Shown here one piece after another: positions 54,575 through 63,136 of a stretch of 64,000 nucleotides of DNA. The DNA lies in NCBI RefSeq assembly GCF_000368585.1, contig NZ_KB849556.1, positions 1 through 64,000 of the forward strand, read 5' to 3'. How positions within the stretch are numbered: the stretch's first letter is position 1; each line of letters starts with the position of its first letter. The stretch is from Acinetobacter venetianus RAG-1 = CIP 110063. GTDB taxonomy: Bacteria; Pseudomonadota; Gammaproteobacteria; Pseudomonadales; Moraxellaceae. The notes below the pieces were generated by a model that saw only the letters and a list, made by a program, of their open reading frames with translations, was not told the DNA's origin and searched no databases. A program made the position numbers and the translations under genes.

Positions 54575-55750
54575 ATGACTCAACACAACAACATTTACCG
54601 TGCACTATTTGCAAGTGTGTTGATGTGTTGGTCACATATCACTTTTGCTGCACCGATTACACATGCATCGGGATGGGACGATGAGGCTGCTCCACGTAGT
54701 GCTGAAGTCCCGATTGAATCAATCCAGCAATTTGTGCAGATTTATGGCATTGTTAAAGACAATTATGTTGATAAAAAATCTGATGAAGCGCTTTTCCAAC
54801 AAGCCGTTCAAGGGCTAGTCGGTGGCTTAGATCGTTATTCTCGGTATTTATCTGCTGAGGAATACCGTCAGTTGATTCAATATACAGAGGGTGATCTCGC
54901 TTCTGTTGATTTCAATCTCAATTATGATAACCATACTCGTTCATGGCAGATTCAGGATCTTAAAAGTGGCTCTGATTCAAATAAGCTCGGTTTGAAAAAT
55001 GGTCAAACCATCATCAAAATTGATAATCAAGAATTAAAGAATTTGAACCAAGACCAAGTACAAGGGCTGTTATATGGTTCGATTGGTAGCACCATTCAAA
55101 TACAACCTGAAAATAGTAATAGCACGGTAATTTTAGTCCGAAATAAAAAGGTCGAAACGGATATTGAACCTGATTTGCTGCATAATCAAGTGTTGGTCTT
55201 AAAAATTCGCGTTTTTCAACAAGATACGGCAAATGAAATTAAACGGATTATTGAAGAATACAATCCAAATAAATTAAAGGCGGTTGTTTTGGATTTGCGA
55301 AATAACCCTGGCGGCTTGCTTTCAGCAGCAGTTGAATCCGCAGATTTGTTTTTGAATGACGGGCTTATTGTTACGACGAAGAGTCGCTCAGAAGGCGACC
55401 AGCAATTTCAGGCATTACCAGCAAATAAGTTTCAGAAAATTAAACTTGGCATTCTGATTAATCGTCGTTCCGCTTCAGCCGCAGAAGTTTTTACAGCAGC
55501 ATTAAAAGAACATAAACGTGCTTGGGTTATCGGTGAGAATAGTTATGGTAAAGGCGTTGTTCAGAAGCTTTTCCCATTACCGAATGGTGCAGCTTTGCAA
55601 ATGACAGTGTCTCACTACTACACACCCAATGGAAATATGATTGAAGGGCAAGGGATCCAGCCGAATCAAATCTATCCTTTATCTCCAGAGATAAAAGAAG
55701 ATAACTATTTGGATCATGTCGCAGAGTTCACGCTGAAAAGCAAGTTATAA
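54575..55750 (+). CDS. C-terminal processing peptidase, S41 family
   Basis: This 391-aa Ctp/Tsp-type serine protease is exported (signal peptide about residues 1-25). A PDZ domain (about 105-190) precedes the S41 domain with catalytic S301 (R-R-S-A-S-A-A-E) and general-base K326 (Y-G-K-G-V-V-Q), 25 residues apart as in Tsp. It would process or degrade periplasmic proteins, possibly cell-wall enzymes. It follows gpmI with its own ribosome site (AAGGTG) and ends at a bidirectional terminator before pilR. Confidence 0.9.
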   Translation: MTQHNNIYRALFASVLMCWSHITFAAPITHASGWDDEAAPRSAEVPIESIQQFVQIYGIVKDNYVDKKSDEALFQQAVQGLVGGLDRYSRYLSAEEYRQLIQYTEGDLASVDFNLNYDNHTRSWQIQDLKSGSDSNKLGLKNGQTIIKIDNQELKNLNQDQVQGLLYGSIGSTIQIQPENSNSTVILVRNKKVETDIEPDLLHNQVLVLKIRVFQQDTANEIKRIIEEYNPNKLKAVVLDLRNNPGGLLSAAVESADLFLNDGLIVTTKSRSEGDQQFQALPANKFQKIKLGILINRRSASAAEVFTAALKEHKRAWVIGENSYGKGVVQKLFPLPNGAALQMTVSHYYTPNGNMIEGQGIQPNQIYPLSPEIKEDNYLDHVAEFTLKSKL

Positions 55751-55782
55751 AATAAAACCCCTAATCAAAGGGGCTTTATTTT
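55751..55782. terminator. Bidirectional terminator between ctp and pilR
   Basis: AATAAA-ACCCC pairs with GGGG-C-TTTATT with a small mismatch, and T-rich flanks on both strands. Confidence 0.75.
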
Positions 55783-55787
55783 AATGA

Positions 55788-57218
55788 TTATTCGTCATCT
55801 TCAGTATCTAAACCAAATTTTTTCAAGCGGTAGCGTAATGATCTAAATGTCATTCCAAGTTTCTTCGCCGCTAAAGTTCGATTCCAATGCGTTAAATTCA
55901 ATGCATTGAGTAAAACTTCTTTTTCAATATTTTCTAAATAGCGCTCCAACCCTTCTGGAGGAAGCTTTTTAGAACTCATGGTTGGGCTTGGACTCTGTTG
56001 TACATATTCAACGTCTTCTGGCGCGGAAAGTGATGCGGCAGGAGCGAGAATTGGACTACGTAATGGTGCAGTTTGCAAATGAGCAAGATCAATCGTTTCA
56101 TCATCACTTAAGGTAATGGCACGTTCGATGATATTACGTAATTCACGCACATTTCCTGGGAAATACTGTTGTAGTAAAAACTGTTCTGCTCTCGAAGAAA
56201 TTGATTTTGCAGGGAGCTCCCACTCTTGGCTAATTTTTTGAATGAAGTGATTTGCCAATAACAAGATATCTTGGCCGCGTTCACGTAACGGAGGCAGAAC
56301 AATATCCATGACATGGATACGGAAGAATAAGTCCTGTCTAAAACGCCCTTGCTGCACAAGTAATTCTAAGTCTTGATGGCTGGCACTAATCACGCGGAAA
56401 TCAACATCAATCTCTTGATCAGATCCAACAGGGCGAATTTTTTTCTCCTGCACGGCACGTAAGAGTTTTACTTGCATACTTAATGGCAGTTCAGCAATTT
56501 CATCTAGAAATAAACTACCACCATGTGCTGATAAAATTAACCCTTGTTTATCTTGGGTTGCACCAGTAAAGCTACCTTTTTTATGCCCAAATAACTCACT
56601 TTCCATGAGCTCTGTTGGAATAGCACCACAGTTAATTGCGATAAAAGGACCTTCACTGCGGTTGCTTAAACGATGCACAAGGTTTGCAACGACTTCTTTC
56701 CCTGTTCCCGATTCACCTGTAATGAAAACAGGCGCTTGTGAACGGGCGATTTTCTTTAATGCAATACGCAATTGTTGAATAGGAGCAGAACGTCCAATCA
56801 AGAGCTTATTTTCTAAGGCTGTTTCAGCAGCTTCTTGCTCAGGTTGCGGTCGATTTAAAGCTTTTTGAATGAGCTGATCTAAATGGGTTTGATTGACCGG
56901 TTTACTGACAAAGTCAAAAGCACCTGCTTTCAGTGCCGCAATCGCCGTATCCATATTGCCGTAAGCCGTAAGGACTGCAATTGGCGTATTCGGATAATTT
57001 TGTGTGACGTGTTTAACTAAATCGAGACCATTACCGTCTGGGAGGTTTAAATCAGTTAAACAAGCATCGTATTGAAACTCGGTAAAGAATTTTTTTGCTT
57101 GCTCTACACGATATGCTAAATGAGTTTTGATCCCCATTCGAGATAGCGTCATTTGCATTAAAAGACATAAGTCTTCTTCATCGTCTACGAGTAGAACGAG
57201 TGGTTGTTTAGTTGCCAT
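55788..57218 (-). CDS. pilR: Sigma-54-dependent response regulator PilR
   Basis: This 476-aa NtrC-family activator has a receiver domain (Asp in A-C-L-T-D-L-N-L-P) and an AAA+ domain (Walker A G-E-S-G-T-G-K-E; sigma-54 contact loop G-S-F-T-G-A, the variant seen in PilR). The C-terminal Fis-type helix-turn-helix is at about residues 435-470 (N-R-T-L-A-A-K-K-L-G-M-T). It is expected to switch on pilA from a sigma-54 promoter; pilA is not in this window. It is directly downstream of pilS. The sigma-54 promoters at 36957 and 38120 are not obviously its targets. Confidence 0.88.
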   Translation of the reverse strand: MATKQPLVLLVDDEEDLCLLMQMTLSRMGIKTHLAYRVEQAKKFFTEFQYDACLTDLNLPDGNGLDLVKHVTQNYPNTPIAVLTAYGNMDTAIAALKAGAFDFVSKPVNQTHLDQLIQKALNRPQPEQEAAETALENKLLIGRSAPIQQLRIALKKIARSQAPVFITGESGTGKEVVANLVHRLSNRSEGPFIAINCGAIPTELMESELFGHKKGSFTGATQDKQGLILSAHGGSLFLDEIAELPLSMQVKLLRAVQEKKIRPVGSDQEIDVDFRVISASHQDLELLVQQGRFRQDLFFRIHVMDIVLPPLRERGQDILLLANHFIQKISQEWELPAKSISSRAEQFLLQQYFPGNVRELRNIIERAITLSDDETIDLAHLQTAPLRSPILAPAASLSAPEDVEYVQQSPSPTMSSKKLPPEGLERYLENIEKEVLLNALNLTHWNRTLAAKKLGMTFRSLRYRLKKFGLDTEDDE

Positions 57219-57240
57219 TTCCCCGAAAAACCTAATCTAA

Positions 57241-58806
57241 TCAATGAATTTTTGAGCATTCAATCCTGAAACATGCTCCTTGTTGTTGCTCTACATAAGT
57301 GAGCTTTGCATGATTTGCCTCACAAAAAGTATGAGACAGATATAATCCTAAACCAGTTCCTTTAATTTCGGTACTAAAAAATGGCTTGAACAGTTGAGAA
57401 ATATCTCGTTTTGCGACTCCTGTCCCAAAATCGACAACATCTATGCGAGTACGCCCATTATTTAAGTCGACATTAATCTGAATGAACTCTGCATTCTCTG
57501 CATTGTGTCTTAGAGCATTCCGAATCAGATTGATCATCACCTGACGAAGTTGTTTTTCGTCAAATAAGATATTTACTGGTTCAAGTAGATTTAATTGAAT
57601 TTGATCTTTTGCATCAGCCAAATCTTCATTTAATAGACTGGCAAGGAATTCTTCGAGATGAATAATTTGTGGTTCAGTAGGCTTATTGCGAGCCATACCC
57701 AAAGTATCTTGAATAATACTATCGATTCGTTTCGCTTGTTTGCGAATCATTTTAGAAAGCATTTCTTGTTGATGAGCATCACTGTCTTTAAATAAATCAT
57801 TTGCTTGAACGATCGCAGCTAAAGGGTTTCGAATTTCATGGGCAATACTGGCTGAAAGCTGTCCTAACGCAGCAAGTTTTAATTGTTGTACTTGTTGATT
57901 GAGCTTCTGCGCATCTTTCAAAATCAATAAAAAAAGAGGCTGTTCTGGAACAACCAGATGCTTCACGCGAACATTGACGGTATATGGGCTTTGCTGTGAT
58001 TCAAAGGTAAATTCTTCCCCATCTTCTAACTCACTGAATTTGATCAGCTCAAATAAGTCAGGTTGCCATTTAATTAATGGCGTTTTTTCTTGAGAAACAG
58101 GGACATTAATGCCTAATAGCGTATTGGCAGCAGGGTTGGTCAACACAATATGATTGCTTTCGTCTAAGACCAAGTAACCATCTTCAATCTGTTCGAGAAT
58201 ATAACGATTGATATTTTGTAGTTGATGAATCTCAATGGATTGATGAAAGGTTAGGGTTTCTAAAATCTTAAAACGTTGAACTGCAATTCGCCCAATTGAA
58301 TGAACAACAAAGAACAGAAAGGCAAGGAAAATGCTATTGCCTAAATGATTTAAGTTGTTGTAATCAAAAAAGTTACCAAGGAAGCGTTGATAAACCACCA
58401 TAATCACTGCGAATAGCGTGATAATTAGGGAAAGTTGGGCATTTAATAAAATAGCGGAGGAGAAAATAATAATGACATACAACAGGCTAAGTTGGAGATT
58501 AGGACCACCTGATGAGAACGTAATTAAGCTTAAGCAAATCACATCTACAAGGAAGATAAAAATCAGTTGTTTAGACGTTTGTATTGGAAGAACTTGGAGT
58601 AAAAAAAGCTGGAAAATATTCAGCGCGATATAGCAAACGAGCGTGTAAAAATATAAAAAAGGATAGTCATAGTTGGTGGCTAGTTGCTCAGCCGTGAGCA
58701 TATAAATAAGCAAAAGACTGACTGAAATAATCAGTCTATAGCCGCTATACCAAATTCCCAGCCGATAGACTGTTTGTGATACAGAAGAAGCGATTTTTCC
58801 CAACAT
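57241..58806 (-). CDS. pilS: Sensor histidine kinase PilS
   Basis: This 521-aa sensor has six membrane spans in the first 190 residues, a PAS-like domain (about 205-310), the phospho-acceptor helix S-I-A-H-E-I-R-N-P-L-A-A and the ATPase with N-L-I-R-N-A-L-R-H and G-T-G-L-G-L-Y-L-S-H. In Pseudomonas PilS senses pilin levels and signals through PilR to the type IV pilus gene pilA. Gene order gacA-pilS-pilR, with gaps of 14 and 22 bp, indicates one transcript. Confidence 0.88.
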   Translation of the reverse strand: MLGKIASSVSQTVYRLGIWYSGYRLIISVSLLLIYMLTAEQLATNYDYPFLYFYTLVCYIALNIFQLFLLQVLPIQTSKQLIFIFLVDVICLSLITFSSGGPNLQLSLLYVIIIFSSAILLNAQLSLIITLFAVIMVVYQRFLGNFFDYNNLNHLGNSIFLAFLFFVVHSIGRIAVQRFKILETLTFHQSIEIHQLQNINRYILEQIEDGYLVLDESNHIVLTNPAANTLLGINVPVSQEKTPLIKWQPDLFELIKFSELEDGEEFTFESQQSPYTVNVRVKHLVVPEQPLFLLILKDAQKLNQQVQQLKLAALGQLSASIAHEIRNPLAAIVQANDLFKDSDAHQQEMLSKMIRKQAKRIDSIIQDTLGMARNKPTEPQIIHLEEFLASLLNEDLADAKDQIQLNLLEPVNILFDEKQLRQVMINLIRNALRHNAENAEFIQINVDLNNGRTRIDVVDFGTGVAKRDISQLFKPFFSTEIKGTGLGLYLSHTFCEANHAKLTYVEQQQGACFRIECSKIH

Positions 58807-58820
58807 AGGCGATCACTTTA

Positions 58821-59456
58821 TTAAGGTTTAATCAGTCCATATCGAATCGCAAGATGGGTCAATTTGACATCGCTATCAATTGCCAATTTTTCAAAAATAC
58901 GATAACGATAGGTATTTACGGTTTTTACACTTACAAATAATTTATCAGCGATCTCTTGGGCACTAATACAGTTAACCACCATCATGGCCACTTGCATTTC
59001 GCGTTCTGAAAGTGCATCAAAAGGTGATTGTTGAGTATCAGAGAGATATGAGCTAGCAAGTTGCTCTGCAATATCTGCACTAAAATATTTTCCACCCTGC
59101 ATCACTTTATTAATTGCACGAACCATTTCTGCAATAGGCGCACCTTTGGTGATATAGCCTTTGGCACCTGCCTTCAATAATAATGAAGGATAAGGTTCTT
59201 CTGCTAAGCCACTAACGGCAATGACCTTAGTTTCGGGTGCAGTTTGTAACAAGCGGCGCGTCGTTTCTACTCCCCCAATCCCAGGCATATTTACATCAAG
59301 TAGTACGACTTGTGGATGAAGTTGACGTACTAACGCAATTGCTTCTTCTCCAGACTCTGCTTGTCCGACAACATCAACATCTGGATGGTCTTCTAGCATA
59401 CGGCAAATACCTGTGCGTACGAGTTCATGATCATCAACAACAAGAACAGTGATCAA
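58821..59456 (-). CDS. gacA: GacA/UvrY-type response regulator
   Basis: This 211-aa regulator has a receiver domain (Asp in V-V-L-L-D-V-N-M-P) and a LuxR helix-turn-helix (about residues 145-205; L-S-E-R-E-M-Q-V, I-S-A-Q-E-I-A-D-K-L-F-V-S-V-K-T-V-N-T-Y-R). It starts with TTG 59456, chosen because AGGAGG lies just before it and the protein then begins I-T-V-L-V-V-D-D-H-E-L-V-R-T-G like GacA. GacA normally activates Rsm/Csr sRNAs; candidate targets are at 4525 and 5402. In pseudomonads and enterics it sits beside uvrC; here it leads a pilS-pilR transcript. Confidence 0.88.
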   Translation of the reverse strand: MITVLVVDDHELVRTGICRMLEDHPDVDVVGQAESGEEAIALVRQLHPQVVLLDVNMPGIGGVETTRRLLQTAPETKVIAVSGLAEEPYPSLLLKAGAKGYITKGAPIAEMVRAINKVMQGGKYFSADIAEQLASSYLSDTQQSPFDALSEREMQVAMMVVNCISAQEIADKLFVSVKTVNTYRYRIFEKLAIDSDVKLTHLAIRYGLIKP

Positions 59457-59667
59457 GAAGACCTCCTTTTTTTCCAAAAAACTGGTTTTTTGTTACATAA
59501 AGCAAAATTAGCTTGCAATGAAACGACAAAATTAGCAATCCTATTCTTCATCATTAGAGAATAGTTGTACACAATTGTGTCTATAAATGCTTTACCCGAT
59601 TTGTTCAAATGTAAGGCATAATGATAGTAAGCGCAAATGTGCAGCGTCCTGAGTTGAGTATTGTGTC

Positions 59668-60732
59668 GTGAAAAATTCTAAAAAATCTGTCATGCATGTT
59701 CTAGGCATGTCTATCTTGTTGGCTTGGAGTTCAACAAGTTTTGCTGATTTAGTTGTTAACAACAATTCGGCAGCTTCGAGTGTGAGCGCTTCGTCCGCGT
59801 CGATTAGTTGGTCAGCAAGTGATGCTAGCCAGTTAATGGATGATGATGAAACAGAAATTAGCCCTCAAGGTTCAACGTCGGTTACTACAACTTTACGTAA
59901 TGGCGGTTCTGCGACAATTACCTCTTCTGCTACGCCGCAGAAAAGCGTCCAGATTCGCGATACCTTTGGATCAACTAGTCAACCATCAGTTAATGCACGT
60001 TCTGCATTGGTGATGGACGCGCAGACAGGTGAGGTGTTATTTAGCAAGAATAGCAATATGTCTGTGCCGATCGCTTCGATTACTAAGCTCATGACGGCTG
60101 TGGTTACTGCTGATGCACGTTTGAATATGTCTGAAGAGATCACACTTGATTCAATCGACTTTGCGGGTGCAGGCGGTAAGAACTCAAGCTCGACATTACG
60201 AGTGGGTGACACGATGAATCGTGCAGAGCTGTTATTGTTTGCTTTAATGAAGTCTGAAAATCCTGCTGCTGCTGCCTTGGCTCGCACATATCCAGGTGGT
60301 CGTTCTGCATTTGTTGCAGCTATGAATGCGAAAGCAAAACAATTAGGTATGAATTCGACTCGTTATGCTGAGTCAACGGGTTTGGATCCACATAATGTAT
60401 CTTCAGCACGTGATTTGGGTATTCTTGTAAGTACTGCTTCACAATATGGTTTAATTCGCCAGTTCTCTACAACACCAACTTATGATTTTAATTTGGGTTA
60501 TCGTGTTCTTAAATCGAATAACACGAATGCCTTGGTTCGTAATGGTGGTTGGAATATTAACTTGTCAAAAACAGGTTTTATCAATGAAGCGGGACGTTGT
60601 GTAGTGATGCATACAACTGTGAATTCTCGTCCAGCTGTTGTCGTGCTACTTGGTGCGTCGAGTTCTCAAGCACGTACCAACGATGCAACGAATTTATTGA
60701 ACTGGGTTGCGACATTGCCAAAACGTATTTAA
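59668..60732 (+). CDS. pbpG: D-alanyl-D-alanine endopeptidase PBP7/8
   Basis: This 354-aa penicillin-binding protein is exported (signal ending S-F-A near residue 26). A Ser/Thr-rich stretch (about 30-100) is followed by the S11 peptidase domain, with the active-site triad S137-I-T-K140, S196-E-N198 and K301-T-G303. It cleaves cross-links in peptidoglycan. The start is GTG at 59668. Single gene with a terminator. Confidence 0.92.
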   Translation: MKNSKKSVMHVLGMSILLAWSSTSFADLVVNNNSAASSVSASSASISWSASDASQLMDDDETEISPQGSTSVTTTLRNGGSATITSSATPQKSVQIRDTFGSTSQPSVNARSALVMDAQTGEVLFSKNSNMSVPIASITKLMTAVVTADARLNMSEEITLDSIDFAGAGGKNSSSTLRVGDTMNRAELLLFALMKSENPAAAALARTYPGGRSAFVAAMNAKAKQLGMNSTRYAESTGLDPHNVSSARDLGILVSTASQYGLIRQFSTTPTYDFNLGYRVLKSNNTNALVRNGGWNINLSKTGFINEAGRCVVMHTTVNSRPAVVVLLGASSSQARTNDATNLLNWVATLPKRI

Positions 60733-60750
60733 TACGCTTAATTCGATTCA

Positions 60751-60779
60751 AAAACTCTTCGTTACGAAGAGTTTTTTTA
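60751..60779 (+). terminator. Terminator of pbpG
   Basis: AAAACTCTTCG pairs with CGAAGAGTTTT around a 2-3-nt loop, followed by a T-run. Confidence 0.88.
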
Positions 60780-60978
60780 TGCTTAAATAAAACGACATAA
60801 CTTGTCATATATCAATAAATTATATTCGTTTTAATAATTAAAATCGGTTAGTGTTAAGACACAAGCAGAAGTGGTGGCTTCTCATATGATGTTGTGAATC
60901 AACAACGCTGATCTTTCAGTGCTTAAGTTTACATCAAAAAAATAAACAAGTCAGTGATAAATAAATTAGGGGAACAAC

Positions 60979-61881
60979 ATGAGCACCTATGTGATTCGTG
61001 AAAAATACTTTGGCTATAATGATGAAGTTTTTTATGTATCAGGTAACCGTATTAACAAAGTTTTTCAAGACAAAGAGCAAGCTGAAGTAGCCTATAAGCA
61101 ACTAGAAATCAATGGGGCGCGTGATTTTGCACTTTATGAGGTTGAATCATTGTTTGATGCAGATGAGGCACTATTAAAACAATTGGATGATTTTGTCTTT
61201 TTACGTTGTGGTGAACATATTTATCAGGAAGGTGAAGTTTCTCGAGATACGCTGCCTGAAAGCCTAAGTGATGAGGATACTTTTGAATTTATTCAACTTG
61301 CAGATATGCATAAATTTCAACTGATTCAGTTTGAACATGAAGCAAAGTTTTATGCACTTTGGTCAGTCAAAAAACAGCAATGGGTGGAAGAGCATGATGA
61401 GTTTTTTGCAGGTTTAGCTTATGCAGATCAGCCCGAGCAATTAAAAACTAATGTTAGAACCATTTTTGCAGATTATGATTATGAGGATATCCAGCTTAAG
61501 GGTTCACTTGAAGATTTGTCGGAACAACCTGTATTATTACAAGCCATAATAAAAAATAGTAAAGCATTAAAATATAATAATAAAAGTCAAACTTTAACTA
61601 TTCTGCAGGGTTGGGAGGAGGAGGGGTTATATGCTGTTAATCCTTTGCTTAAACAGCCTTTATTTGAAATAAAAGAAATTAGTTTAGAGGAAATACAAAC
61701 GATTGAAAACGAACTAGCCAAGCAGTATAGCTATGATGAAGGTGACTGGGGCGAAGAAGAGGATGAAGACTTTGATGCTGAAGCTCTTGTTGAAGAATTG
61801 ATTCAGGAGTTGGCCGAAGAATTGGATTTAAGCGATGAACAGCGGGCTGAACTGTTTGAGGAAATGAAAAAAGAATCTTAG
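60979..61881 (+). CDS. Acidic conserved-looking protein, unknown function
   Basis: This 300-aa soluble protein has no signal peptide. It is very acidic, most of all at residues 250-297 (runs of Glu and Asp, L-V-E-E-L-I-Q-E-L-A-E-E-L-D), where a helix is likely. I recognise no family. Shine-Dalgarno AGGGGAA is before the ATG and a strong terminator follows. The 246-bp upstream gap holds its promoter region, with no clear operator. Confidence 0.7.
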   Translation: MSTYVIREKYFGYNDEVFYVSGNRINKVFQDKEQAEVAYKQLEINGARDFALYEVESLFDADEALLKQLDDFVFLRCGEHIYQEGEVSRDTLPESLSDEDTFEFIQLADMHKFQLIQFEHEAKFYALWSVKKQQWVEEHDEFFAGLAYADQPEQLKTNVRTIFADYDYEDIQLKGSLEDLSEQPVLLQAIIKNSKALKYNNKSQTLTILQGWEEEGLYAVNPLLKQPLFEIKEISLEEIQTIENELAKQYSYDEGDWGEEEDEDFDAEALVEELIQELAEELDLSDEQRAELFEEMKKES

Positions 61882-61892
61882 GGGTTGAAGAT

Positions 61893-61921
61893 AAAAAAAC
61901 CTGCCGTAGCAGGTTTTTTTT
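61893..61921. terminator. Bidirectional terminator before thrC
   Basis: AAAAAAACCTGC pairs with GCAGGTTTTTTT around CGTA. Confidence 0.9.
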
Positions 61922-61938
61922 GATGTATCAAAGATAGC

Positions 61939-63078
61939 TTACATATTAGAAAGAATAGAGTCTTTCACTTGATCCATCGTTGCATCAATAGATAACATCA
62001 CAGCATCAGCACATTGCTTGATAGCAGTATCAGGATCTTTTAAGCCATTACCTGTAACCGTACATACTATGACTGAACCTTCAGCAATTTTACCTGCTTT
62101 GATATCACGGATAGCACCACCGATAGAAGCAGCTGAAGCTGGTTCTACAAATACGCCTTCGTACATAGAAAGTAAGCGTTGTGCTTCTAAAATTTCGCTG
62201 TCTTGAAGTTCATCAAACCAACCTTTAGAGTCACGTACAACTGCTTTTGCATGATTCCAGCTTTGGGGATTACCAATACGAATCGCTGTTGCAACTGTTT
62301 CTGGGTTTTCAACAGGTGCGCCACGTAAGAAAGGCGCAGCGCCAGATGCTTGATAACCAACCATTGTTGGTAAGCCTTCTGGTTTTGGGCCTGTAAATTG
62401 ATCTGTCGCTGCATCATAGATCACTTGCTCAAACTGATCCGCAGGCTGATTTGCTACAGCTTCTGTATAACCCATCCAGTGCGCAGTGATGTTACCCGCG
62501 TTACCGACAGGCAAGCAGTGATAATCAGGTGCACGACCCAATGCTTCTACAATTTCATAAGCAATGGTTTTTTGACCCTGCAAACGGTAAGGGTTGATTG
62601 AGTTAACGATGGTTACTGGCGCTTGGTCAGCAACTTCTTTTACTAGACGCATACCATCATCGAAGTTACCACGAATTTGCATCGTGATCGCACCATACAT
62701 CATTGCTTGTGCCATTTTACCCATGGCAATTTTGCCTTCTGGGATTAATACGAACGCTTTGATGCCTGCACGAGCTGCATAAGCAGCTGCGGCAGCTGAA
62801 GTGTTGCCTGTAGACGCACAGATAATCGCTTTAGAACCTTCCTCAACTGCTTTGGTCACAGCCATTGTCATACCACGGTCTTTAAATGAACCTGTTGGGT
62901 TTAGACCTTCGTATTTCACATAGATTTCAACGTTTTTGCCAATAAGACGTGGAATGTTCTCTAGTTTAATCAGTGGAGTATTACCCTCACCTAAAGAAAT
63001 TGCACGTGTAGTTGCAGACACAGGTAAACGGTCACGATAACGATCTACAAGACCAGTATAACGATTGGCATTCGACAT
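61939..63078 (-). CDS. thrC: Threonine synthase
   Basis: This 379-aa PLP enzyme forms threonine from O-phosphohomoserine, the last step of the pathway. The PLP lysine is in G-S-F-K-D-R-G-M (about residue 63) and the phosphate loop is G-N-A-G-N. It belongs to the shorter (class I-like) group of threonine synthases. It starts 58 bp after the hom stop on the same strand and probably shares its transcript. Confidence 0.94.
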   Translation of the reverse strand: MSNANRYTGLVDRYRDRLPVSATTRAISLGEGNTPLIKLENIPRLIGKNVEIYVKYEGLNPTGSFKDRGMTMAVTKAVEEGSKAIICASTGNTSAAAAAYAARAGIKAFVLIPEGKIAMGKMAQAMMYGAITMQIRGNFDDGMRLVKEVADQAPVTIVNSINPYRLQGQKTIAYEIVEALGRAPDYHCLPVGNAGNITAHWMGYTEAVANQPADQFEQVIYDAATDQFTGPKPEGLPTMVGYQASGAAPFLRGAPVENPETVATAIRIGNPQSWNHAKAVVRDSKGWFDELQDSEILEAQRLLSMYEGVFVEPASAASIGGAIRDIKAGKIAEGSVIVCTVTGNGLKDPDTAIKQCADAVMLSIDATMDQVKDSILSNM

Positions 63079-63136
63079 GATGGTGTTCCAATATGAGGTA
63101 GAGCGGGGTGAGGGAAGTCATTTTCCCTCAACCTGA

